A DNA stretch of 33,906 nt from Petrotoga sp. UBA5851 (GTDB taxonomy: Bacteria; Thermotogota; Thermotogae; Petrotogales; Petrotogaceae), in contig DJGH01000028.1 of NCBI GenBank assembly GCA_002431635.1, positions 1-33,906 on the forward strand, in the 5' to 3' direction. This document shows positions 1 through 7,571 of this stretch, in pieces (the stretch's first letter is position 1; each line of letters starts with the position of its first letter). A program made the position numbers and the translations under genes. The notes under the pieces are model-generated. The model did no database searches. It was given only the letters and a program-made list of their open reading frames with translations, and was not told the DNA's origin.

Positions 1-33
1 CTAACTAAAGGGGTTCACTTCATTGAGGCCGGT

Positions 34-834
34 TTATTTTTTGTACTCGATATACTCTCCTTCAAAATAGTAACTTACATCTCTGGGAAGAACTATTGTT
101 TTATAGCTGTCCAGATTAACATAAACTCCAAATCCTTCACAAAGCTGATCCTTTATTTTACGGAATCTGAAAAAAGGACTTTCAAAAGCCTGAGAGTTGC
201 GGCTTATCACGTAGCCCGCTCTGATGCTACTAAGCACCTTCAATCCCTTTTCTTTATGCACTGGCCTGTCTCTGCCCCAGTCGTAAAGCCTATAAGTGAT
301 GTCCGAACTTTGCTGTATTTCCAAAAGCATGCTTCCCGGTCCCATAGTATGAACCGTCCCTGCAGGAAGATATAATATATCCTGAAAATTAAAAGATTTT
401 TTCTCAAGAACATCTTCCCAGTTTTCATTTCCGACAGCTTTTGCAATTGCGGAATTATCTTTTCCGATCATCGCCTGGCCACCATTTTTCAAAAAATACC
501 AACACTCTGTCTTTCCTCTTTCATAATTCTCCAGCTCCCTAGCAATGCTGTCATCAGGATGCACCTGAACTGAAAGCCATTCAGAACATGAGATAAGTTT
601 AAGCAAAAGAGGAAAATCAGATATTTCATCCCTGAGTACTTCATCAGACTTCCCGTATACTCTAAAGGTTGACAGTCCGTATAACTCATTGCTCATTCCA
701 GGATAAAAAGAAAAAAGCCATGCTTCACCTATCTTTTGTTTGTTTTGGGAAGAAAAAATACGGTTAAGGTTTTCATCTCCCCAGACCTTTTCACAGACAA
801 GCGGTTTAGAAACAAGCGGTTCGCTGATTTTCAA
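34..834 (-). CDS. manA: Mannose-6-phosphate isomerase, class I (short form)
   Basis: Interconverts mannose 6-phosphate and fructose 6-phosphate in the cytoplasm, linking mannose use or GDP-mannose synthesis to glycolysis. The cupin zinc-site motifs of class I enzymes are visible: VQVHPDD, then KTECWYFL about 20 residues later, then LPAGTVHTMGPG, followed by a LEIQQSSDITYRLYDWGR stretch typical of the family. At about 266 residues it is the short bacterial type. The open frame extends to a GTG at 843, but that GTG is part of the ribosome-binding sequence AGAGGTGA. A TTG at 834-832 sits 8 bases after GAGG and is the better start. It appears to be monocistronic, transcribed divergently from the sensor kinase. 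Family assignment is firm; the start is inferred. Confidence 0.93.
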   Translation of the reverse strand: MKISEPLVSKPLVCEKVWGDENLNRIFSSQNKQKIGEAWLFSFYPGMSNELYGLSTFRVYGKSDEVLRDEISDFPLLLKLISCSEWLSVQVHPDDSIARELENYERGKTECWYFLKNGGQAMIGKDNSAIAKAVGNENWEDVLEKKSFNFQDILYLPAGTVHTMGPGSMLLEIQQSSDITYRLYDWGRDRPVHKEKGLKVLSSIRAGYVISRNSQAFESPFFRFRKIKDQLCEGFGVYVNLDSYKTIVLPRDVSYYFEGEYIEYKK

Positions 835-869
835 CGTGTTCACCTCTTTAAATTGTTTTCACTGCTTTT

Positions 870-878
870 ATTATACCA
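870..878 (-). promoter_or_regulatory. Extended -10 promoter of manA
   Basis: On the minus strand this reads TGGTATAAT, an extended -10 element about 36 bases upstream of the TTG start. No good -35 hexamer is visible 17 bases further up, which fits extended -10 promoters. Confidence 0.45.
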
Positions 879-904
879 CTATAAAAGAATCATAATTTTT
901 ATTG

Positions 905-952
905 TATAATTAACTTATATATGCTAAGAATCAATTTTATTTTATCTATAAT
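905..952 (+). promoter_or_regulatory. Probable promoter region of the sensor-kinase operon
   Basis: Two perfect TATAAT hexamers lie here, at 905-910 and 947-952. The second would start transcription at about 959, inside the GGCGGTG ribosome-binding sequence, so the first is the more workable -10. Neither has a convincing -35 box. Confidence 0.3.
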
Positions 953-969
953 ATACCGGCGGTGTCCTC

Positions 970-1476
970 ATGCACAAAAAGAGTCTGCTAAGGCGTTTTA
1001 TAATAATCCCGATTGTTACTTTCTTTGTTTTCACTTTTTTAATCATCTTCATATTTGTGAACTTTGAGTACGACCGCTTTAACAGAGATAGCAAAGTCTA
1101 TGAAGAGACGTATGTATCCTGTGAGAAGCAGGAGTTAAAATCCAGGATAGAAAAGATCATAGATTATATTGAATTTCAGCGTACATACACTTCCCAGCCA
1201 GAGGAAGATATAAAGAACGACATAATAGAACTCATCAGCACATTGAGATTTGAAAACGATGAGTATATTTTTGTTTTCTCAACCTCAGGCCAGGTCATGG
1301 CTCATCCGTATATCTCCGGAAAAACCAGCAGCGGTAATCCTATAAATATATTTGACCAGCAGGAGTATAAGGTTTTCAAAGGTCTCCTGGAGGTCGGAAG
1401 CTCTGAAGAAGGCGGATTTTTAACTTATCTATGGAAAAACTATCCTTCAGAACAGATGGAGCTCAAACTTACCTAA
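970..1476 (+). CDS. N-terminal half of the interrupted sensor kinase (membrane segment and partial Cache domain)
   Basis: This 168-residue frame starts at ATG 970 behind GGCGGTG. It carries one strong membrane segment (residues 10-32, rich in Ile, Phe and Val) and then most of a single Cache_2 domain. Recognisable pieces are DEYIFVFSTSGQVMAHPYISG and the GGFLTYLWKNYP stretch. It stops before the last Cache strand, so translated alone it would give a truncated, probably unstable sensor anchored by one membrane helix. It has no output domain. Confidence 0.6.
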   Translation: MHKKSLLRRFIIIPIVTFFVFTFLIIFIFVNFEYDRFNRDSKVYEETYVSCEKQELKSRIEKIIDYIEFQRTYTSQPEEDIKNDIIELISTLRFENDEYIFVFSTSGQVMAHPYISGKTSSGNPINIFDQQEYKVFKGLLEVGSSEEGGFLTYLWKNYPSEQMELKLT

Positions 1477-1503
1477 TCGCGTTTTTATGCTCCTTGGGAC
1501 TGG

Positions 1504-2850
1504 GTGGTATCCACAGGAGTTTTTATCGAGGATATTAATGCTATTGTTGACCAAGGAAAACAAACGATGTTGGAACAGATTCGAAAAACTATAATCATTA
1601 TAGTAATAATATTTGGAATCGTGCTGACCGGATTCATTTTTTTGCTTTACTGGTTAACCAAGCTTATAGGAAGAGAGATAATGGGTTTTAACTCAAAACT
1701 TAAAACGGCCATCTATGAAGGAAAAGGCATTGACCAAAAGACTATAAAGTATAAAGAGATAAGCTCCCTGGTCAGCGATATGAACGAACTTATCCTTTCG
1801 TTTGCTGCAGCCCAGGAAAATCTACGTACAAGTGAAGAGCGCTGGCAGCTGGCCATAAAAGGCAACACTGATGGAATATGGGATATAAACTTTAAAACCA
1901 ATACCTATTACTTCTCGCCACGTTGGAAAGAAATGCTGGGATATGCCGATGATGAGTTTGAAAATACCAATGCACAGTTAAGATCCAGGATACACCCTGA
2001 TGACCTGCCGGTATTTGACAAGGCTCTTTCTGAACATCTTAACAGGCTAACTCCTTTTTTCAAAGTCGAATACAGGATGAAATGCAAAGATGGTTTTTAC
2101 AAATGGATCCTGTCACGCGGGCAGGGACTTTGGGATAGTTCAGGCAATATAATAAGAATCGTAGGTTCCCATACTGATATAACAGAAACCAAACAGTCTG
2201 AAAAAATCCTTATGGAGACCATAAAGGTCAAGGACTATCTTTTAAAAGAAATTCATCACAGAGTTAAAAATAATCTCCAGGTTATCTCAAGTCTTTTAAA
2301 CCTTCAGGCAAAGGATATCCATGATCCTTTTGTCATCGAAGTCTTCCGAGAGAGCCAAAACAGGATAAGAGCAATGGCAGTCCTTCATGAGAAGCTTTAT
2401 GGAACTAAAGATATAACCCAGATTGGCCTTAAAGAGTATATAAGCGATATATGCCGCAGTCTTATACGCTCTTACGGGGCATACGGAAAGGTCGAACTTG
2501 ATATTTCAATAAAGGATGTTTCTTTGGGTATGGAAAGTGCCGTTCCATGCGGGCTGATCATAAACGAACTGGTTTCCAACTCTCTGAAATATGCTTTTAA
2601 AGAGATGGGAAAAGGACTAGTAAAAATTTCGGTTCTCAGGGATGAGGATTTAAAGGTGGTTATAATTACAGAAGACAACGGAATTGGTCTTCCAAAAGAC
2701 ATAGATATTGAGAAACCTTCTACACTTGGTCTTCAGTTAGTTGTAAGTATAGTTGAGAATCAGCTCCATGGAAAGATATACCTTTGTGAATCTCAGGGAA
2801 CCAAATTTAGAATAACTTTCAGGGAGCTGAATTATAAGGAGAGGATTTAG
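1504..2850 (+). CDS. C-terminal half of the interrupted sensor kinase (PAS and HisKA_2/HATPase)
   Basis: This 448-codon stretch reopens at a GTG that falls inside the Cache motif WDWVVSTG. That GTG has no convincing ribosome-binding sequence, so independent translation is doubtful. It contains the last Cache strand, a membrane helix (about residues 29-52 of this part) and a PAS_3 domain ending with GSHTDIT. The kinase core of the HisKA_2 family follows: EIHHRVKNNLQ with the phospho-acceptor His, then an ATPase with NELVSNSLKYAF (N box) and EDNGIGLP (G1 box). Such kinases usually phosphorylate a response regulator encoded next door, here the REC-PAS-GGDEF protein that begins one base after its stop. 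The catalytic motifs are all intact. Confidence 0.65.
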   Translation: MVSTGVFIEDINAIVDQGKQTMLEQIRKTIIIIVIIFGIVLTGFIFLLYWLTKLIGREIMGFNSKLKTAIYEGKGIDQKTIKYKEISSLVSDMNELILSFAAAQENLRTSEERWQLAIKGNTDGIWDINFKTNTYYFSPRWKEMLGYADDEFENTNAQLRSRIHPDDLPVFDKALSEHLNRLTPFFKVEYRMKCKDGFYKWILSRGQGLWDSSGNIIRIVGSHTDITETKQSEKILMETIKVKDYLLKEIHHRVKNNLQVISSLLNLQAKDIHDPFVIEVFRESQNRIRAMAVLHEKLYGTKDITQIGLKEYISDICRSLIRSYGAYGKVELDISIKDVSLGMESAVPCGLIINELVSNSLKYAFKEMGKGLVKISVLRDEDLKVVIITEDNGIGLPKDIDIEKPSTLGLQLVVSIVENQLHGKIYLCESQGTKFRITFRELNYKERI

Positions 2851-4122
2851 ATGGGGGACAAAAGTAAGATACTAATAGTAGAAGACGAGGTAATTGTAGC
2901 CAAAGATATACAGATGTCTCTTGAAAACCTTGGATATGAAGTCTGCGGTCACGCAGTTTCCGGTCAGGATGCCATAAGCCTGTGTGAAACAAAAAATCCT
3001 GATATAATACTCATGGATATTGTTTTAAACGGTCCGCTTGACGGAATTGAGACCTCTGAGATAATCAGATCACTTTTCAGCCTGCCGGTAATATATTTAA
3101 CTGCCTATTCCGACGAAGTCACTATACAGAAAGCCAAAATTACAGAACCTTTTGGATATATAATAAAGCCCTTTGAGGAACGTGATTTAAAAACGACTAT
3201 TGAAATGGCTCTTTATAAGTATAAAACAGATCTGCTCCTGAACAATAAAGAAAAGTGGCTTAGCACCGTATTCAACAGCATTTCAGAAGGCATAATCACT
3301 ACAGACATGGATGGGAATATTGAATTCATGAATAAAAGTGCCGAACACATTACAGGTTATAAGATAGACGATGCCTGTAAGAAACATTACAGTAAAATAC
3401 TCAAAGCAACAAGTGAAGAAACAGGTGAAGAAATTTTTGATTTTGTTTCAAAGTGTATAAAAGAAGGTGTTGAAGTAATAATAAACGATTATGTGAACCT
3501 TATAACCAAAGAAGGTTTTGAAACTCCCGCAAACATAACGGTCAATGTTTTAAAAGACTCATCTGAGCATACTATAGGCACTGTAATAAACTTTGCAAAT
3601 ATGTCCGCTCTAAAAAACTATGAAAACGAACTCACTAAATATGCTACAACTGACAGTCTTACAGGAGTTTTAAACAGGAAAACCGGACTGTTCTATCTTG
3701 AAAAACAGATTCAGCTGTGCAAAAGATACGGAAATTTTTTCTCGATAGCTTATATCGATGTAAACTATCTCAAGGAAATAAATGAGAAGTTCGGAGAAAA
3801 CTGTGGTGATGAAGTTCTTAAGATAATATGTTCGATAATTAAAAACGATATACGTGAATCAGATACGGTATGCAGATTAGGCGGAGATGAGTTCCTGATT
3901 CTTTTTTCGATGACCAGCATAGAGGAAGCCAAGATCGTTTGGGAAAGAATTGAGAAAAAGCTTGACATATATAATGCTTCAAAAGCCAAGCCTTTTGATA
4001 TTTCAGCGGCATGCGGGCTGGCTCAGTTCGAGGCAAATGACGATAAAAATCTTGAAGAGCTTATTAATATCGCCGATGAAGAAATGTATAGAAACAAGAT
4101 TTCCTTTAAAAATAAAAAATAG
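2851..4122 (+). CDS. Response regulator with REC-PAS-GGDEF (diguanylate cyclase)
   Basis: Predicted to make cyclic di-GMP in the cytoplasm when phosphorylated by its partner kinase. Domains in order: a receiver (residues 5-120) with acidic pocket E11/D12, phospho-acceptor D56, T84 and K106; a PAS domain (about 130-255); and a GGDEF domain with DSLTGVLNRKTG and an intact GGDEF signature at 344-348. Five residues before the signature lies RESD (335-338), the RxxD inhibitory site that binds the product, so feedback control is expected. The start is ATG 2851, directly after the kinase stop and behind AAGGAGAGG. If the kinase truly is broken, this regulator may be unphosphorylated, driven by another kinase, or controlled only through its PAS domain. 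Confidence 0.93.
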   Translation: MGDKSKILIVEDEVIVAKDIQMSLENLGYEVCGHAVSGQDAISLCETKNPDIILMDIVLNGPLDGIETSEIIRSLFSLPVIYLTAYSDEVTIQKAKITEPFGYIIKPFEERDLKTTIEMALYKYKTDLLLNNKEKWLSTVFNSISEGIITTDMDGNIEFMNKSAEHITGYKIDDACKKHYSKILKATSEETGEEIFDFVSKCIKEGVEVIINDYVNLITKEGFETPANITVNVLKDSSEHTIGTVINFANMSALKNYENELTKYATTDSLTGVLNRKTGLFYLEKQIQLCKRYGNFFSIAYIDVNYLKEINEKFGENCGDEVLKIICSIIKNDIRESDTVCRLGGDEFLILFSMTSIEEAKIVWERIEKKLDIYNASKAKPFDISAACGLAQFEANDDKNLEELINIADEEMYRNKISFKNKK

Positions 4123-4129
4123 AACAAAA

Positions 4130-4164
4130 ACATAAAACGAAAGCCTAAGGCTTTCGTTTTATGT
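4130..4164. terminator. 16-bp perfect hairpin between convergent genes
   Basis: Arms 4130-4145 and 4149-4164 pair perfectly over 16 bp around a TAA loop. On the minus strand the stem is followed by a broken T tract, so it should end nagB transcription. The U-rich stem may also stop the plus-strand unit. The nagB stop codon lies inside the right arm. Confidence 0.85.
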
Positions 4165-4878
4165 TGCTGCTTGTTCATCTACAACTATAGTAACATCAGG
4201 GTGTAACTGTAAAAGGGTTGCTGGTATTTGGGTTGTTATTTTTTTGCCGGTTATCTTCTCAAAAATCTTTGATTTGTTCTTACCGTTTATCAGTACAACT
4301 ATCTTTTTCGATCTCAGGATAGTCGCCATCCCCACAGTTATTGCCCTAGTAGGCACCTGTGAAATATCCTCAAAAAATCTTGCGTTTGCATTAATGGTTT
4401 CTTTGGTCAGGTCGGTAATATGTGTTCCTGACATCAGCTCTTTTGCAGGCTCATTAAAACCAATATGTCCGTTGAGACCGACTCCGAGAACCTGAAGGTC
4501 AATACCGCCCATATTCTGAATCTTTTCATCATATTCACGGCATTCTTTTTCGATATCTTTACTCATGCCGTTTGGAATGTTTATGTTTTTCCTTTCAACA
4601 TTCACGTGATCAAAAAAATTGGTATTCATATAGTAGTGATAGCTGTTTATATTTTCGTGATCGACTCCGTAGTACTCATCAAGGTTAAAGGTAATTACCT
4701 TTCCAAAATCAACCTTTCCTTCCCGATAGCTTTTTACCAGCTCTTTATACATTCCCACTGGGGTTCCACCCGTTGCCAGACCCAGTACAGAATCTTTCTT
4801 CTGATTAATCTGATTCACAATAATCTCCGCAGACTTAAGGCTTAACTCTTCATAATCTTTACAAACAAGAATCTTCAT
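4159..4878 (-). CDS. nagB: Glucosamine-6-phosphate deaminase
   Basis: Converts glucosamine 6-phosphate to fructose 6-phosphate and ammonia, the entry of amino sugars into glycolysis. Family motifs are clear: LGLATGGTPVGMY (phosphate loop), TFNLDEYYG with the catalytic Asp, and LGVGLNGHIGFNEPA with the catalytic His. The open frame begins at 4896, but ATG 4878 (MKILVCKDY) sits 6 bases after AAGGAGAGG and matches the usual family start, giving 239 residues. It lies 22 bases downstream of an RpiR-type regulator on the same strand, very probably one transcript, which suggests control by an amino-sugar phosphate bound to the regulator's SIS domain. Transcription should end at the hairpin overlapping its 3' end. 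Confidence 0.95.
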   Translation of the reverse strand: MKILVCKDYEELSLKSAEIIVNQINQKKDSVLGLATGGTPVGMYKELVKSYREGKVDFGKVITFNLDEYYGVDHENINSYHYYMNTNFFDHVNVERKNINIPNGMSKDIEKECREYDEKIQNMGGIDLQVLGVGLNGHIGFNEPAKELMSGTHITDLTKETINANARFFEDISQVPTRAITVGMATILRSKKIVVLINGKNKSKIFEKITGKKITTQIPATLLQLHPDVTIVVDEQAAT

Positions 4879-4900
4879 ATTTCCTCTCCTTAACAAATAA

Positions 4901-5755
4901 TCAATAAAGCTTGTTTACAACTGCTTTCGCTGTTTCTTTGCCTGCTTTTTGCACATACTGCGTGTCCGTTGAGTACAACAGGCCGGTGAGTACTTCAACA
5001 AGATATATCTGAGCAAGAATTGACCTTCCTGCAACATTTTTTATAGGATTTTCTCTGGAGTATGTTTCTAAAACAACATCCGCATACTTGGTAATAGGCG
5101 ATTTAATATGGTCGGTTATACATATCACATTTGCCCCGTGCTCTTTTGCAACACATACAGCATCAACGGTATCCTTAGTTGAACCGCTGAGACTTATTCC
5201 CACTACAAGATCACCGGCAGACATCGTGGCTGCTGATATAGACTGCATATGCGGATCTTCTATCGAAAAACTGGGATAACCAACCCTTGTAAGCTTATAT
5301 TGGAATATTTTTCCTACTGCAGCGGACGATCCGACACCAAATATTTCTATTCTTTTGGCTGATCTTATAAAATCAGCGGCACTTACCAGTTTCTGTGGAC
5401 TGACTATAGATGCAGTGCTTTCTATGGTTCTTGTACAGCCTATTTTTACCTTACGTAAAATATCCTCAGCGCTGTCTTTAGAAAAGAGAGTTATATCCTG
5501 GTCATCGTTTTTTTCCGACGATACATTCTCTATCGCAAGTGAAAGCTTGAAGTCTTGGAAAGTATTGAATCCTACACCCCTAACGAACCTGATTACGGTT
5601 GCCTCGCTGACTCCGGTAACAGAACTCAGCTCACTTACAGTCATAGGAAGTATGACAGAAGGATCTTGAAGTATATACTTTGCAAGCCGCTTTTCGGAAG
5701 GTGTAAGAGAATCATACCTTGAATGGATGAAGGATATGGCATTGGCTACCAACAT
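4901..5755 (-). CDS. RpiR/MurR family transcriptional regulator (HTH_6 and SIS)
   Basis: A DNA-binding regulator of sugar-phosphate metabolism. Residues 1-77 form the RpiR helix-turn-helix domain (SELSSVTGVSEATVIRFVR). Residues about 125-260 form a SIS domain (IEIFGVGSSAAVG and VGISLSGSTKDTVDAV), which binds phosphosugars. Its position in front of nagB suggests that it senses glucosamine 6-phosphate or an N-acetylated relative, but the ligand is inferred. The ATG at 5755 stands only 3 bases after GAGG. The next codon, TTG 5752, has a more normal distance, so the true start may be one codon later. Confidence 0.9.
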   Translation of the reverse strand: MLVANAISFIHSRYDSLTPSEKRLAKYILQDPSVILPMTVSELSSVTGVSEATVIRFVRGVGFNTFQDFKLSLAIENVSSEKNDDQDITLFSKDSAEDILRKVKIGCTRTIESTASIVSPQKLVSAADFIRSAKRIEIFGVGSSAAVGKIFQYKLTRVGYPSFSIEDPHMQSISAATMSAGDLVVGISLSGSTKDTVDAVCVAKEHGANVICITDHIKSPITKYADVVLETYSRENPIKNVAGRSILAQIYLVEVLTGLLYSTDTQYVQKAGKETAKAVVNKLY

Positions 5756-5821
5756 GCACCTCTATGGATAAAATATTATTTCTTTACAGTTCAAAAAAAA
5801 TGAAGCTTTACTACAATTACT

Positions 5822-5827
5822 ATTATA
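5822..5827 (-). promoter_or_regulatory. Candidate -10 box for rpiR-nagB
   Basis: A perfect TATAAT on the minus strand lies about 67 bases upstream of the regulator start, without a good -35 box. The remaining stretch from 5756 to 5959 is very AT-rich. I see no clear terminator for the glycerol operon that ends just beyond it, and no convincing operator palindrome. Confidence 0.35.
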
Positions 5828-5959
5828 CACAAACCTTTCTTTTTATCGAAAGATATTTAACGGCAATTAAAAGCCTATACTAACTTTTAATTCTTTTTTT
5901 GGTGAAAATAATCTCTTTTTGACATTATTACTCCGTCCGGGTTAAGTTTTTCTTTTGTC

Positions 5960-6328
5960 TTACTTCGCATTAACCTGTCTTGTTGCAACTATATCGGCAC
6001 CTGTTCCCAGAATATTTTTTACAAGAACCTGTCCTACCTTAACAGGAGCTGTAACCGCGCTTTTCTTTATGATTAGCATAATTTCAGATATAAGTTTTTT
6101 TGAAACAGGTCTATCGGTCTTTACTGACACAAGAGGCAGCTCTCCGTTAACTACTTTTATGCTTGATGGTATGATCCTTTTTGGGTCGGTAATCTCCTGT
6201 ACCGCATACTGTTTTCCCCTCTCGCATGTGTACCCGGAAATATCTGATATCTTATTTTCTTCATCCATAATTATTTTGAGCTTACAGCCCATAGGGCATT
6301 GAACACATACTATCTCAACTGTCCGCAT
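5960..6328 (-). CDS. DUF1667 domain protein of the glycerol operon
   Basis: A 122-residue cytoplasmic protein of the DUF1667 family, recognised from its Cys-rich N terminus (CVQCPMGC, then YTCERG) and from its position after two flavoproteins and glpK, where this family is usually found. The Cys arrangement suggests a metal or iron-sulfur site, so it may be an electron-carrying subunit of a glycerol-3-phosphate oxidising complex. That role is inference; the family has no settled function that I know of. The ATG at 6328 follows the TAG of the preceding gene without a gap, and GGAGG lies 8 bases before it inside that gene, so translation is probably coupled. It is the last gene of the operon. 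Confidence 0.85.
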   Translation of the reverse strand: MRTVEIVCVQCPMGCKLKIIMDEENKISDISGYTCERGKQYAVQEITDPKRIIPSSIKVVNGELPLVSVKTDRPVSKKLISEIMLIIKKSAVTAPVKVGQVLVKNILGTGADIVATRQVNAK

Positions 6329-7561
6329 CTATATGACCTCCACGGTAAGTCTTTTTACCCGGGAAAGTTTTTCTTTGTCTATCTTTACATGTATCATTTC
6401 ACTGGGAACATAATTTTTATTTTTTACTGAAAAAATAACATCTTCTGAATCTCTTACCACAAAACAGGCTTTTTCCAAAGGCTTTCTAACCCTTGCATAA
6501 ATATCCAAACCCGTATTTTTAACATAAAATGACGGATTAATTATTCCTATATTGTTACCTTTTTCTATCTTGATCTTTTCATCCTGTTCTTTTCCAGCTG
6601 CATATAAGGCGGCATTTCTACCGGCATTTTCTCCTTCCGCCGAAACATAGTCTACAAGATCGTATATGATTACACAGTTGCCTGCCGCAAAAATAAAAGG
6701 ATCAGACGACTGTCCGTTGCTATCGGTGATAATGCCTTTCGTAGCAGGATCCAGGCTTACTTTCCCGTAAAGTTTAGAAGTCTCCGGTATAAGTCCCACA
6801 GAAAGAATAAGTGTATCCACACTGAATACTTTTTCAGTCTGAGGCACAGCACAGTACTTTTCATCCACCCGGCAAACAACTACTTCGTTTATTCTGGCAT
6901 TCCCGCGTACTTGGGTCACAGTATGACTAAGATAAAGCGGTATGTCAAAATCTTTAAGACATTGGTTTATATTTCTCGCAAGTCCCCCGGGATAAGGCAT
7001 TCTTTCTATTACAGCCTGTACTTTAACTCCTTCAAGGGTCAGTCTTCTGGCCATTATCAGCCCAATATCGCCGGATCCAAGAATAATTGCGCTTTTTCCT
7101 ATCATTTTATTTTCTAGATTTATGAATCTCTGAGCTACACCTGCAGTGTAAACCCCACATGCCCTTGAAGACGGAACAAGAAGCGAACCAAAAGGTCTTT
7201 CCCTTGCTCCGCAGGTATAAACCACGCTTTTCGTATTTATAAACTCTATCCCTTTTTCCGAAACAACTTTAATCTGTTTCTTTTGTGGATCAATATCAAG
7301 CAGATATCTCTGGGTAAGTATTTCTATGGATTTTTCCTCAATCATTTGTGATAATTTAAAAGCATACTCTGGACCTGTAAGTTCTGTTTTAAAGTAATGA
7401 AGTCCAAATCCGTTGTGAATACATTGATTTAGTATCCCTCCGCTGCCTTCATTTCTTTCAATCAAAAGTACCTTTGCTCCTTGCCTGCTGGCAGCCAAGG
7501 CAGCGCTCAGACCTGCGGCACCAGCTCCTATAACGGCAACATCAGTATTGTAAGATTTCAT
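6329..7561 (-). CDS. FAD/NAD(P)-dependent oxidoreductase of the glycerol operon (GlpB-position flavoprotein)
   Basis: A two-dinucleotide-binding flavoprotein of the pyridine nucleotide-disulfide oxidoreductase fold. It shows the FAD motif VIGAGAAGLSAA near the N terminus, a Cys-containing GGILNQCIHNGFGL segment, a second Rossmann motif ILGSGDIGLIMARRL, and a late FAD-contact motif PFIFAAGNC. It lies 10 bases after the G3P-dehydrogenase-like gene and directly before the DUF1667 gene. In comparable clusters this protein is thought to take electrons from the dehydrogenase subunit, perhaps passing them to NAD(P). The partner and acceptor are inferred. The frame extends to 7591, but ATG 7561 (MKSYNTDVAVIGAG) lies 5 bases after GAGGAGG, giving 410 residues. 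Confidence 0.9.
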   Translation of the reverse strand: MKSYNTDVAVIGAGAAGLSAALAASRQGAKVLLIERNEGSGGILNQCIHNGFGLHYFKTELTGPEYAFKLSQMIEEKSIEILTQRYLLDIDPQKKQIKVVSEKGIEFINTKSVVYTCGARERPFGSLLVPSSRACGVYTAGVAQRFINLENKMIGKSAIILGSGDIGLIMARRLTLEGVKVQAVIERMPYPGGLARNINQCLKDFDIPLYLSHTVTQVRGNARINEVVVCRVDEKYCAVPQTEKVFSVDTLILSVGLIPETSKLYGKVSLDPATKGIITDSNGQSSDPFIFAAGNCVIIYDLVDYVSAEGENAGRNAALYAAGKEQDEKIKIEKGNNIGIINPSFYVKNTGLDIYARVRKPLEKACFVVRDSEDVIFSVKNKNYVPSEMIHVKIDKEKLSRVKRLTVEVI

Positions 7562-7571
7562 TTTCTCCTCC

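Larger units (their letters stand above)
970..2850 (+). pseudogene. sCache-PAS-HisKA_2 sensor histidine kinase interrupted by an in-frame TAA
   Basis: The frame runs from ATG 970 to TAG 2850 with a single stop, TAA at 1474-1476, codon 169 of 627. Both halves are in the same frame and belong to one protein. The extracytoplasmic Cache domain starts before the stop and finishes after it with the characteristic WDWVVSTGVFIEDI segment. The stop stands where related domains commonly have Tyr, so one base change from TAC or TAT would explain it. The intact protein would have a membrane segment near residues 10-32, a Cache sensor, a second membrane segment, a PAS_3 domain, and a HisKA_2/HATPase core with EIHHRVKNNLQ (phospho-His about residue 430). 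It shares an operon with the GGDEF response regulator. A fresh nonsense mutation, a sequencing error and stop readthrough are all possible. Confidence 0.7.

Noticed and set aside
1..33. A possible gene entering from the left edge.
   Set aside because: Thirty-three bases give no motif, start or stop that would support a call on either strand.
4244..4845. Long plus-strand open frames opposite nagB, and similar frames opposite most minus-strand genes.
   Set aside because: They mirror well-supported genes, lack ribosome-binding sites and show no domain motifs.
5887..5925. A 12-codon minus-strand ORF (MSKRDYFHQKKN) with GGAG upstream, just after the glycerol operon.
   Set aside because: Too short to support as a gene; there is no linked terminator or known leader function, and nothing downstream on that strand for it to regulate except rpiR, which has its own promoter candidate.
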